Origin: an uncultured Sphingomonadales bacterium
GTDB taxonomy: Bacteria; Pseudomonadota; Alphaproteobacteria; Sphingomonadales; Sphingomonadaceae
NCBI GenBank assembly: GCA_903893935.1
Contig: CAITOD010000195.1
Location: 1-14,492 of the forward strand
DNA: 14,492 nucleotides
Reading direction: 5' to 3'
Shown piece by piece: positions 1-7,029 of the stretch. Within the stretch, counting starts at the first letter, position 1. The number at the start of each line of letters is the position of its first letter. The notes under the pieces are model-generated. The model saw nothing but the letters and a program-made list of their open reading frames with translations, was not told the DNA's origin and ran no database searches. A program made the translations under genes and the position numbers.

Positions 1-722
1 TCGAGCACCTGCTGCATCGTGTACCGCCCGGCCGGCTGGCCGACCAGCCATTCGGCCGCGCGCACCGCGCCGCGCGCGAAAATCGTGCGATTCTCGGCCA
101 TGTGCGACAGCGTGAGCCGCTCGTTGTCGGCGAGAAAATGCACCGCATGGTCGCCCGCCACGCTGCCGCCGCGCAAGCTGGCAAAGCCGATCGCGCCCAC
201 ATCGCGCGCGCCGGTGATCCCGTCGCGCCCGGCTTGCGCCACATCGCCCAGCAGCGCGCCGCGCCCCGCCGCCGCCGCATCGCCCAGCAGCAAGGCGGTG
301 CCCGAGGGCGCATCGACCTTCATCCGGTGGTGCGTCTCGACAATCTCGATGTCCCAGTCGGGCCCCAGCCGCGCCGCCGCCTCGCGCACCAGATGCGCGA
401 GCAGCGTTACGCCAAGCGAGGTGTTGCCCGTCTGCAGCACCGCGATCGACACCGCAGCGGCATCGATCAGCCAGTGGTGGCGCTCGGCAAGGCCCGTGGT
501 GCCCACGACAACCGGCACACCCGCGCCGATCGCCGCCTCCAGATTGAATTCGAGCGCCGCGGGGCTCGAAAAATCGACCAGCACGTCGCAATGCGCCGCC
601 AGCGCCGCCGGATCGCCGCCTTTGTCGATACCGCCCGCCACGACATGCCCTGCCGCCGCGATCGCCTCCGCAAGCGCCTGGCCCATGCGGCCTTCGCTGC
701 CGATAATTCCGATTCTGGCCAT
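1..722 (-). CDS. dapB: 4-hydroxy-tetrahydrodipicolinate reductase (3' end cut by window)
   Basis: DapB reduces 4-hydroxy-tetrahydrodipicolinate with NAD(P)H in the cytoplasm, the second dedicated step of the diaminopimelate/lysine pathway. The translation has the N-terminal nucleotide-binding motif GSEGRMG (residues 8-14), VVVGTTGL (71-78), QTGNTSLGV (97-105) and the substrate/catalytic block ETHHRMKVDAPSGTA (129-143), with the catalytic His pair H131/H132 and Lys K135. The start ATG at 722 is preceded by an AGAGGGA-like ribosome binding site. The frame is open for 240 codons to the window edge; family members are about 240-270 residues, so only the last few residues should be missing. It is divergent from the sirtuin gene, with 108 bp between the two starts. 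Identification is secure from motifs and length. Confidence 0.95.
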   Translation of the reverse strand, partial: MARIGIIGSEGRMGQALAEAIAAAGHVVAGGIDKGGDPAALAAHCDVLVDFSSPAALEFNLEAAIGAGVPVVVGTTGLAERHHWLIDAAAVSIAVLQTGNTSLGVTLLAHLVREAAARLGPDWDIEIVETHHRMKVDAPSGTALLLGDAAAAGRGALLGDVAQAGRDGITGARDVGAIGFASLRGGSVAGDHAVHFLADNERLTLSHMAENRTIFARGAVRAAEWLVGQPAGRYTMQQVL

Positions 723-830
723 GCTGTCCCTCTTGGCGCGAAGCTTTACCTTTGGCCGTCTAGCCGCGCGCAGCCAACCGGGCAATCGGCCCCATGGTCA
801 AGCGCGCGCGGGCTTGGCATGATCAGGCGT

Positions 831-1544
831 ATGACCAAGCCCCACGCCATCGTCATCCTCACCGGCGCCGGAATCTCCGCCGAAAGCGGCATCGACACTT
901 TTCGCGGTGGCGGTGGCCTGTGGGAACAGCACCGCGTCGAAGATGTCGCCACGCCCGAAGCCTTTGCGCGCGATCCCGAACTCGTCCTGCGCTTCTACGA
1001 CATGCGCCGCGCCGCGATCCAGACCAAAGCCTCCAATGCCGCGCACGTGGCCCTCGGCCGGCTCGAACGCGAATGGCCCAAACGCGTGCCCGGCGGCGAA
1101 GTGACGGTGGTGACGCAGAACGTCGACGATCTGCACGAACGCGGCGGATCGCTCAACGTAATCCACATGCACGGCGAACACCTGAGCGCGTGGTGCACCG
1201 CCTGCGATGCCCGCCATCGCTGGACCGGGCCGCTGCTCGATCGCCCGCGCTGCCCCGCCTGCGGCACCCGCGCGCTGCGCCCCGATATCGTGTGGTTCGG
1301 CGAAATCCCCTATCGCATGGACGCGATCCAGACCGCGCTCGCCGAAGCCGACCTGTTCGTCTCGATCGGCACGTCGGGCGCGGTCTACCCCGCCGCCGGC
1401 TTCGTCCGCCTCGCCCGCGAACTCGGCCTGCAAACGCTCGAACTCAATCTCGAACGCTCGCAAGGCTCAACCTGGTTCCACGAAACCCGCCTCGGCCCCG
1501 CCACCGAACTGGTCACCAACTGGGTCGACACCCTGCTCGCCTAA
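831..1544 (+). CDS. cobB: Class III sirtuin, NAD-dependent protein deacylase (CobB-like)
   Basis: Sirtuins remove acyl groups from lysines, using NAD+ and releasing nicotinamide and O-acyl-ADP-ribose. Visible motifs are the NAD loop GAGISAESGIDTFRG (residues 12-26), TQNVDDLH (95-102), the catalytic His in HMHGE (H114), and a zinc finger of two CxxC pairs (C122/C125 and C141/C144). FYDMRR (55-60) carries the Y-x-x-R pair (Y56, R59) that in SIRT5 and E. coli CobB binds the carboxylate of succinyl- or malonyl-lysine, so a desuccinylase/deacylase activity is inferred. I chose the ATG at 831 (237 residues, the normal class III length), which has an AGG just upstream. An in-frame ATG at 819 would add four residues. 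The frame stays open far upstream, but that part is antisense to dapB. The stop overlaps the stop of the convergent E1-like gene. Confidence 0.93.
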   Translation: MTKPHAIVILTGAGISAESGIDTFRGGGGLWEQHRVEDVATPEAFARDPELVLRFYDMRRAAIQTKASNAAHVALGRLEREWPKRVPGGEVTVVTQNVDDLHERGGSLNVIHMHGEHLSAWCTACDARHRWTGPLLDRPRCPACGTRALRPDIVWFGEIPYRMDAIQTALAEADLFVSIGTSGAVYPAAGFVRLARELGLQTLELNLERSQGSTWFHETRLGPATELVTNWVDTLLA

Positions 1545-2302
1545 CCCCCACAGGCCCGGCACCCGGGGTCCTTGGCAATCCGCATGGTCCGCAAGCCGGG
1601 CGCCAGCCCGTCAAACACATGCAACTGCCCCCACTGCGGGTCGCCCAGTGTCGCCACCCCCGCCAGCACCACACGCAGTGCATGCATCGCCGCAAACGCG
1701 CCAATCATGCCGACCATCGCCCCCAGCACCCCCAGATCGGCGCAACTGTCGCAATCCTCGGCATCAAACGCATCGCCGACAAAACAGCGATAACACGCCC
1801 GATCGGGCAAATGCCCCGCAAAATTAGCCACTTGCCCCTGAAATCGGCCCAGTGCAGCCGAAGTCAGCGGCACGCCTGCCGCCACACAGGCATCCGCCAC
1901 CGCCAGCCGCGTGGCAAAATTGTCGCTGCCATCAAGCACCACATCGGCGCCGGCGAGCAGCGCTGCGGCATTGCCCGCGTCGATGCGGGTATTGTGCGCC
2001 ACAACCGTCAGCGCCGGATCAAACCGCGCCACCCATTTTTCTGCGAGCGTGACTTTGGCCTGTCCCACATCCTCCGGCGCAAACAGCGTCTGGCGCTGCA
2101 GGTTCGACACTTCGACCTCGTCATCGTCGATCAGCGTCAGCCGCCCGATCCCCGCGCCGGCCAGATATTGCAACGCGGGACTGCCAATGCCGCCCATACC
2201 GACGATGGCGACATGGGCTGTGGCAAGCTTTGCCTGCCCGGCGCCGCCGAGTTCGGGCAAGACGATGTGGCGGGCGAAGCGGTCCAGGCGGTCGGGGGTC
2301 AT
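1541..2302 (-). CDS. MoeB/ThiF/HesA-family adenylyltransferase (E1-like)
   Basis: E1-like enzymes adenylate the C-terminal glycine of ubiquitin-fold sulfur carriers such as MoaD (molybdopterin synthesis) or ThiS (thiazole synthesis). The 253-residue product matches MoeB/ThiF length. It begins with RFARHIVLPELGGAGQ, then has the ATP-binding loop GMGGIGSP (35-42), DDDEVEVSNLQRQ (59-71), the conserved D124 in DVVLDGSDNFATR, and the GRFQGQ strand (152-157). A structural zinc site is predicted from C170/C173 (CYRC) and C248/C251 (CRAC). An extra C184/C187 pair sits where family members carry the cysteine linked to persulfide chemistry. No moaD, moaE, thiS or thiG lies nearby, so the carrier partner cannot be told from context. 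The ATG at 2302 has a weak ribosome binding site. The stop codon overlaps the convergent sirtuin stop. Confidence 0.92.
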   Translation of the reverse strand: MTPDRLDRFARHIVLPELGGAGQAKLATAHVAIVGMGGIGSPALQYLAGAGIGRLTLIDDDEVEVSNLQRQTLFAPEDVGQAKVTLAEKWVARFDPALTVVAHNTRIDAGNAAALLAGADVVLDGSDNFATRLAVADACVAAGVPLTSAALGRFQGQVANFAGHLPDRACYRCFVGDAFDAEDCDSCADLGVLGAMVGMIGAFAAMHALRVVLAGVATLGDPQWGQLHVFDGLAPGLRTMRIAKDPGCRACGG

Positions 2303-2345
2303 TGCGCGGAGATAGGGGGGATCAGGGGGTTTGCGAAGGGGTTTT

Positions 2346-2382
2346 GCCTCCGCCGGGCAAGGGCTATTGCCCTTGCATCCCG
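2346..2382 (+). repeat. 37-bp palindromic repeat, left copy
   Basis: The core is a perfect 8-bp inverted repeat GCAAGGGC (2357-2364) / GCCCTTGC (2369-2376) around a 4-nt loop. It is flanked on the left by GCCTCCGCCGG and on the right by ATCCCG. A second copy in the opposite orientation lies at 2949-2985 and matches at 35 of 37 positions. It sits between the E1-like gene start (2302) and the secreted-protein stop (2443). It looks like a REP-type dispersed repeat and, transcribed, would form a hairpin that could act as a terminator or transcript stabiliser. Confidence 0.8.
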
Positions 2383-2442
2383 TTTGTTGTCGGGTTGTGC
2401 GCTCGCGCGGGGATTGGCGCCCGGGTCCGGTGCCGGGTGTGT

Positions 2443-2841
2443 CTACCGGCGCGAAGGTGGCGAATTGGGCTGGGGACAGCGTTTGTAGGCTGCGCCGTCG
2501 ACCAGCATTGACTTGCCATCCAAGGCCAGGACGAAATGGATTGTCCGGCGTTTCAGGTCGGGGGAATAGCCTTCCTCCACGACCACATCGAGGCGGTTGC
2601 CGGTGGTGTGCAGACGCCTGATGAAGGTATCGATTTCCTGCTCGTCGATCGTGTGCGCGCGCAGATCGTAGCGCTCTGCCGAATCGCCGGAACATGCCTC
2701 GCTGTATGGGCGCCAGGACCCCTGAAACCGCTGCGGGATGGTGAACAGGGGCTGTGCGATCGACGGTGCGGAGGGCAAAGTTATGGCCGTCAAAGCGGCC
2801 AGCAGCAAAGTCGAAAGGGGCTTCTGTCGTACTCGGGCCAT
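2443..2841 (-). CDS. Small predicted secreted/periplasmic protein of unknown function
   Basis: I do not recognise a named family. The 132-residue product begins with a basic n-region (MARVRQK), a hydrophobic stretch (LSTLLLAALTAITL, residues 9-22) and a likely signal peptidase I site after SIA (27-29), giving a mature protein of about 103 residues. The mature part starts with PQRFQGSWRPYSEAC and ends with AYKRCP. Only two cysteines remain (C50 and C122), placed as expected for one disulfide. The early Gly-x-Trp and terminal RCP resemble small one-domain periplasmic beta-rich proteins found in proteobacteria, but this is only an impression. The ATG at 2841 has no clear ribosome binding site, and the frame is open upstream, so the start is uncertain. 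The gene lies 179 bp downstream of dnaA on the same strand, inside a pair of inverted palindromic repeats. Confidence 0.72.
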   Translation of the reverse strand: MARVRQKPLSTLLLAALTAITLPSAPSIAQPLFTIPQRFQGSWRPYSEACSGDSAERYDLRAHTIDEQEIDTFIRRLHTTGNRLDVVVEEGYSPDLKRRTIHFVLALDGKSMLVDGAAYKRCPQPNSPPSRR

Positions 2842-2948
2842 TGGCGGTGGTGTTCGAAGCCACGCGCGAGTGCCGCGCTGTATGGAGAGCGCGCACCGGG
2901 AGACAATCTCATGTCGCAACATCACCATTTGCGCGCCAGAAAAACGAC

Positions 2949-2985
2949 CGGGATGCAAGGGCAATGGCCCTTGCCCGCCGGAGGC
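2949..2985 (-). repeat. 37-bp palindromic repeat, right copy (inverted)
   Basis: This is the reverse-complement partner of the repeat at 2346-2382 (35/37 identical; the differences are one C/G and one T/C). The hairpin core is GCAAGGGC (2955-2962) / GCCCTTGC (2967-2974). It lies 36 bp downstream of the dnaA stop, so in a dnaA transcript it would form a hairpin and may serve as the dnaA terminator, although no T-run follows. The 12-bp string CCCGCCGGAGGC at its outer edge (2974-2985) is directly repeated at 2995-3006. Confidence 0.8.
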
Positions 2986-3020
2986 GCTTAAGCACCCGCC
3001 GGAGGCCTTCAGTCCCCCCA

Positions 3021-4549
3021 TCAGTCCTCCAACTGCCGCAACAAAGTCCGCACGTCCCCATCCATCTCCGCATCGCGCGTGCGGAGTTCTTCGATCAGCC
3101 GCACCGCGTGGATCACGGTCGAGTGATCGCGGCCGCCGAATTTGCGGCCGATTTCCGGGTAGGAGCGCGGGGTGAGGACTTTGGCGAGGTACATTGCCAC
3201 CTGGCGCGGGCGCACGACCGCGCGGGCGCGGCGTTTTGAGGCCATTTCGGTGCGATCGACGCGATAGAACTGGCACACGGCGCGCTGGATTTCGTCGATG
3301 GTGATGCGGCGGCGGTTGGCCGAGAGGATGTCGGTGAGTTGTTCTTCGGCGAGTTGCAGCGACACGGGCTGGCCGGTGAGCTGGGCATAGGCGATGAGTT
3401 TGTTGAGGCCGCCGACGAGTTCGCGGACATTGCGGTTGATCGTGCGGGCGAGGAATTCGATCACGTCGGCGGGCACTTGCGTCGAGGCGAAGCGGCCGAG
3501 GCGGTGTTCGAGGATCTTGCGGCGCAGGTCGATGTCGGCGGGCTGGATATCGGCGACGAGGCCCATCGAGAGGCGCGAGAGGAGGCGTTGTTCGACCCCG
3601 TCGAGCGCCTGGGGCGCGCGATCGGCGGCGACCACGAGGCGTTTGCCGGCGCCCATCAGCGCGTCGATGGTGTGGAGGAATTCTTCCTGGGTGCTCGATT
3701 TGCCGATGATGAACTGGATGTCGTCGACGAGCAGCAGGTCGAAGCCGCGCAGGCGGGCTTTGAATTCGATCATTTCGTGGCTGCGCATGGCTTGCACGAA
3801 TTCGATCATGAAGCGTTCGGCCGAGCAGTAGAAGATGCGCGCGCCGGGCCGGGCGGCGGCATAGGCGTGGCCGATGGCGTGGAGCAGGTGGGTCTTGCCC
3901 TGGCCGGTCGAGGCTTTGAGGTAGAGCGGTGAGAACTGGGGGTTTCGATCGCGGCCATGCGCTGGGCGGCGTTGACCGCGAGCACGTTGCCGGTGCCCGA
4001 GACGAATTCGGCGAAGGTGAGCGAGGGGTCGAGCCCGCTGCTGGCGCCGGCCAGTGCATCGGCGGCGCTGGGGCTGGCGGCCATGCGCGGGGCGTTGGCC
4101 GGGGCCTCGCCGGGCAGGCGCAGATCGGGCATCGCGCGGCGGCGCGGGTGGACGCTGATGCGCACCTGGCGCACTTCGGAGCGCGCGATTTTCCATGCCA
4201 GCGACAGGCGGTCGGCGAACCGGTCGGACACCCAGTTGGCGGAAAACTCGGTCGGCAGGAACAAGTCGAGCGTGCCGGTTTCCTTGCAGAACGTGCCGAC
4301 CTGGATCGGCTTGATCCACTGGCTGTGGAGCTGCGGGCCGAGGTCCTTTTTCAGGCCCTGGCTGATGTCGGCCCAGTCGGCGGCGAGGCTGACGGCTTCG
4401 CTGTCGTCGATCGCGCTGTCGCGATGCTTGCGGGCATCGCCGCGCGTGTCGTGGCCGGTGTCATCGATTCCCTTGGCGTGGGGGCCGCGGTTTGGCGAAG
4501 TGGTGTGTGCACTGTGTGGCTGGCCCCGCCCGGTTGACCCGCCATTCAT
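3021..4549 (-). CDS. dnaA: Chromosomal replication initiator DnaA, interrupted by a one-base frameshift
   Basis: DnaA is the AAA+ initiator that binds and unwinds oriC. The coding sequence is in two frames. The upstream part (4549 to about 3943) encodes domain I (DWADISQGLKKDLGPQLHSQW, from about residue 58) and the start of domain III (LTFAEFVSGTGNVLAVNAAQ). The downstream part (about 3940 to 3021) encodes FSPLYLKASTGQGKTHLL with Walker A (about 213-219), Walker B LLLVDDIQF (about 271-279), and the domain IV DnaA-box signature GGRDHSTVIHAV near the C-terminus. The break is at a run of five G on the plus strand (3938-3942); six would restore one frame of about 509 residues, a normal length. 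dnaA is essential, so a sequencing or assembly error is likeliest. The ATG at 4549 is tentative: the ribosome binding site is poor, a GTG at 4567 is an alternative, and the first ~55 residues look unconserved. Confidence 0.93.
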
Positions 4550-4940
4550 GTAATCATCGATCTTCACTACGTATTGTCCCGCATGTCGAAAGCCCTGACG
4601 ACAAGCCCCTGCCGCAAGCGCAATTGTTTCCCCATCCGGCCAGACGTGGGTCTGACCGGCCGATCGATAGCCAAAATTCCATGATCCCCGCCGGTGCCGA
4701 CCATCCCTGCCAGATGGCTGCGCGCCGAGGTGCAAGACCGTGTCTATTGGCGAGTGGCGGAGATTCGCAAGCGGAACTGTTTAAAGAATCTGAAATAATT
4801 CGCCTTGACACCGGAGCTAGCGTGGAAATTTTTTAACTAATTGTAAATCAAGGACAAGGTGTTTTGATCTCAGCGAATCGCGGTGAATCCGCCATTTAGC
4901 AAAGGGGTCGGTGTCATCGACCTGTCATCAAACCGACAAG
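4550..4940 (-). promoter_or_regulatory. dnaA upstream region: AT-rich, GANTC sites, CtrA-like box
   Basis: No convincing gene lies here. Positions 4780-4860 are markedly AT-rich for this genome. Four GANTC sites (the CcrM methylation target of alphaproteobacteria) lie at 4762-4766, 4786-4790, 4875-4879 and 4885-4889. TTAACTAATTGTAAA at 4833-4847 is a CtrA-like TTAA-N7-TTAA with one mismatch. On the minus strand, TTGTCC (4852-4857) and TAAAAA (4830-4835), spaced 16 nt, form a possible promoter for dnaA overlapping that box; it would imply a 5' leader of roughly 270 nt. The promoter call is weak; the GANTC sites and AT-richness are direct observations. Confidence 0.45.
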
Positions 4941-4971
4941 AAAAAAGGCCGTCGTGTAACACGACGGCCTT
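4941..4971 (-). terminator. Rho-independent terminator of rpsT
   Basis: A perfect 12-bp stem (4945-4956 with 4960-4971; AAGGCCGTCGTG / CACGACGGCCTT) closes a 3-nt TAA loop. On the minus strand it is followed by a run of six T (4941-4946, the last two shared with the stem base). It lies about 75 nt beyond the rpsT stop, in the correct orientation, and separates rpsT from dnaA transcription. Confidence 0.9.
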
Positions 4972-5046
4972 CGTTCGATGGGTCCGGAGCCGAATCTCTG
5001 CGTGCGAATCCGTATATGTCACTGCCCGCCGGGTGGCGCTCGCGAA

Positions 5047-5307
5047 TCAGAGTGCGGCGACTCGCTTCGACAGACGCGACACTTTGCGTGCCACGGTGTT
5101 CTTGTGCATCACGCCGCGCGCCACGCCGCGCGCCAGTTCGGGCTGAGCGGCCTTCAGCGCTTCGGCAGCGGCGGTTTTGTCGCCGCCTTCGATTGCGCTT
5201 TCGACTTTCTTGACGAACGTGCGGATGCGCGAGAGGCGCGCACCGTTGATGGCCGCACGGTTTTCGTTGCGGCGGATGCGTTTGCGGGCTTGCGGCGTAT
5301 TGGCCAT
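5047..5307 (-). CDS. rpsT: 30S ribosomal protein S20
   Basis: S20 is a small primary 16S rRNA-binding protein of the 30S subunit. The 86-residue product starts [17 protein letters not shown], which is typical of bacterial S20. It is strongly basic and helical, with the conserved KTAAAEAL segment and the C-terminal [16 protein letters not shown]. The length matches the family (about 86-90). The ATG at 5307 is fixed by the conserved MANT start; a weak GA-rich ribosome binding site lies upstream. Adjacency to dnaA on the same strand is common in alphaproteobacteria. The gene has its own terminator (4941-4971) and probably its own promoter (5499-5527). Confidence 0.96.
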   Translation of the reverse strand: MANTPQARKRIRRNENRAAINGARLSRIRTFVKKVESAIEGGDKTAAAEALKAAQPELARGVARGVMHKNTVARKVSRLSKRVAAL

Positions 5308-5429
5308 GTCTGTGTTCGCTTCTCGTCCTGTGGCGGCCCGGCCGACAACCCCGATGGAAACGTGGGGCCGAGCAATCCCGGGGTTAATGCCTGTGTTGAT
5401 CCGGTTCAAGCCCCGGCGTGAACCCGGCC

Positions 5430-5451
5430 GCGCGGGTGGTGAAACCCGCGC
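5430..5451 (-). other. Hairpin in the rpsT leader / P450 3' region
   Basis: An 8-bp perfect stem, GCGCGGGT (5430-5437) with ACCCGCGC (5444-5451), encloses a 6-nt loop. No T-run follows on either strand, so it is not a classical intrinsic terminator. It lies between the P450 stop and the rpsT start. It may be part of a structured rpsT 5' leader (S20 synthesis is translationally controlled in E. coli) or a factor-dependent end for the P450 transcript. Confidence 0.5.
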
Positions 5452-5498
5452 CTTCAGGCACGACAGGACAGACGGGCAAGCCCGCTGGAAAGGCGCGG

Positions 5499-5527
5499 CT
5501 CTTATCGGCATGCCGGCGCTTCGTCAA
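5499..5527 (-). promoter_or_regulatory. Candidate rpsT promoter
   Basis: On the minus strand, TTGACG (5522-5527) is a 5/6 match to the -35 consensus. After a 17-bp spacer, TAAGAG (5499-5504) is a 3/6 match to the -10. It overlaps the stop codon of the P450 gene (5524-5526). Transcription would start near 5492, giving a leader of about 185 nt before the rpsT ATG. Spacing and location are good; the -10 is imperfect. Confidence 0.45.
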
Positions 5528-7029
5528 CAGATTCGCCGCAATTCCAGCCGCAAGCCGTCGCGCGGGCGCGGGATCGGCCAGGCTTGCCAGCGCGGGGCAT
5601 AGCCGGGGGCAGCACTGATGCGGTAGCGGGTGAGCACGTGATGCGCGAGGATGCGCGTCTGCATCGTTGCGAAATGGAGCCCGAGGCACATGTGTGCGCC
5701 GCCGCCGAAGGGGACCCATGCGTACTTGTGCCGCCGCGCGACCTGGTCGGGGGTAAAGCGCATGGGATCGAACCGGTGCGGATCGGGCCAGAGCGCCGGG
5801 TCGGTGTGGACCATGGCCGGATTGATCCCCACCGTGGTCCCGGCGGGGATGCGATGCCCCTGGAACGTGAAATCGCGCAAGGCACGGCGCGGCAGCGCGG
5901 GCACCGGCGGCATGATCCGCAAGGCTTCCTTGAAAGCGAGCTCGGTCAGTTCCATGCGCGCAAGGTCGGCATGCGCGATCGCGCGACCGGGCGCGCCCGC
6001 CACCGCCAGCGCTTCGCCGCGCAGCCGATCCTGCCAGTCCTGATTCTGTGCGAGGTGCCAGATCAGCGTGGTGAACGAGCTGGTGATCGTGTCGTGCGCC
6101 GCCATCAGCAGAAAGATCATGTGATCGACCACCACGTCGGCGGCGAGCAGCGTGCCGTCGTCGCGCGTGGCGAGCGCGAACTGGCTGAACATGTCCTGCC
6201 CGGGGCTGCGGCGGCGTTCTTCGAGCAGGCGGGTAAACCACGCGACCATCATCTGCCGCCCGGCCACGCCGCGCCCCATTGCAGTGAACGGCACCGGCTT
6301 GCGGATCGGCGCCACCGCGGCCTGGACCATCGCGGTGAACGCGTGGTTGAGCCGGTCGGCCTCGGGCCCGAGCGGCAGCCCGAGGAAGCTGGTGGCGGCG
6401 GTCTGCAAAGTCAGCGCCTTGATCGCATCATACATGCGCAAATTGAACTGCTCGGCGCCGCTGCTGCGATTCCCGGCACCCCAGGCCTCGACACCGCTGG
6501 CGATGTCGCGGTTGAGCAAGTCGCAATAGGCTTTCATCGGTTCGGGCTTGAACGCCACCGACAGCGCGCGCCGGTCGATGCGGTGGGCTTCGTGATCCAT
6601 CAGCATCAGCCCGCGCGGAAACAGCAGGTTGAGCAGCGGACCCCAGCCCTGTTCGCTCGAAAACAGCCGGTCGCGGTCGAACAGCACCAGTTCGTTGGCA
6701 TCGGGCCCGACCAGATCGACCCCGCGCTCGCCAAAGCTGCGGCTGCGATAAACCGTGCCGTAGCGTTCGACCATGCGGCGCGCAAAGCGGTCGGGATCGG
6801 CCAGTTGCATCAGCGTGGTGCCGACGATCGGCCAGCCATCTTCGCCGGGGATGGCGTCGAGCGCAGCGTCGCCCGGATAGCGCACCCAGTGCGGGTTGCC
6901 GCGTTCGGTCTGGATATGGCTTGGCTTGGCAAGGTTTCGGTCAGCGTGCGCGAGAGAGGCCACGGCAAGTCTTTCGAAAGGGAGTTGGCGAAAGGGAGTG
7001 GGCGCAAAAGGATCGCGCGATAATGACAT
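5524..7029 (-). CDS. Cytochrome P450
   Basis: This is a haem-thiolate monooxygenase. The 501-residue product contains IPGEDGWPIVG near residue 70, the I-helix oxygen-activation motif AAHDT (310-314), the K-helix ExxR (EALR, 368-371), and the haem loop FGGGAHMCLG with the ligand cysteine at about C448. It has no hydrophobic N-terminal anchor, so it should be soluble and need separate ferredoxin and reductase, neither of which is present here. It is longer than the usual 400-460-residue bacterial P450 because of about 50 residues before the conserved core. The ATG at 7029 has no good ribosome binding site, so a later start is possible. It lies 37 bp downstream of mnmA on the same strand. The substrate cannot be predicted; FPRGLMLMDHEAHRIDRRALSVAFK resembles the P450 class of sphingomonads related to lipid/retinoid-type hydroxylases. 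Confidence 0.93.
   Translation of the reverse strand: MSLSRDPFAPTPFRQLPFERLAVASLAHADRNLAKPSHIQTERGNPHWVRYPGDAALDAIPGEDGWPIVGTTLMQLADPDRFARRMVERYGTVYRSRSFGERGVDLVGPDANELVLFDRDRLFSSEQGWGPLLNLLFPRGLMLMDHEAHRIDRRALSVAFKPEPMKAYCDLLNRDIASGVEAWGAGNRSSGAEQFNLRMYDAIKALTLQTAATSFLGLPLGPEADRLNHAFTAMVQAAVAPIRKPVPFTAMGRGVAGRQMMVAWFTRLLEERRRSPGQDMFSQFALATRDDGTLLAADVVVDHMIFLLMAAHDTITSSFTTLIWHLAQNQDWQDRLRGEALAVAGAPGRAIAHADLARMELTELAFKEALRIMPPVPALPRRALRDFTFQGHRIPAGTTVGINPAMVHTDPALWPDPHRFDPMRFTPDQVARRHKYAWVPFGGGAHMCLGLHFATMQTRILAHHVLTRYRISAAPGYAPRWQAWPIPRPRDGLRLELRRIC

Noticed and set aside
19..822. Plus-strand open frame opposite dapB
   Set aside because: It is a Ser/Ala/Pro-rich shadow of dapB, whose motifs are clear on the minus strand.
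3938..3942. Programmed ribosomal frameshift as the default explanation for dnaA
   Set aside because: The run is short and I see no supporting downstream hairpin or internal ribosome binding site; a homopolymer base-calling error is simpler.
4805..4832. Plus-strand TTGACA with an AT-rich block 17 bp downstream, as a promoter for a small RNA
   Set aside because: The -10 is poor and no gene or plus-strand terminator follows; the hairpin at 4945-4971 has its T-run on the minus strand.
4780..4900. Chromosome origin (oriC) next to dnaA
   Set aside because: The stretch is AT-rich, but I find no cluster of DnaA boxes (TTATCCACA-like); the nearest match, around 4819-4827, has about three mismatches.
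5584..7023. Long plus-strand open frame (479 codons) opposite the P450 gene
   Set aside because: Its translation is His/Arg/Gly-rich with no recognisable domain, while the antisense frame is a complete P450 with haem and ExxR motifs. It is a high-GC shadow frame.
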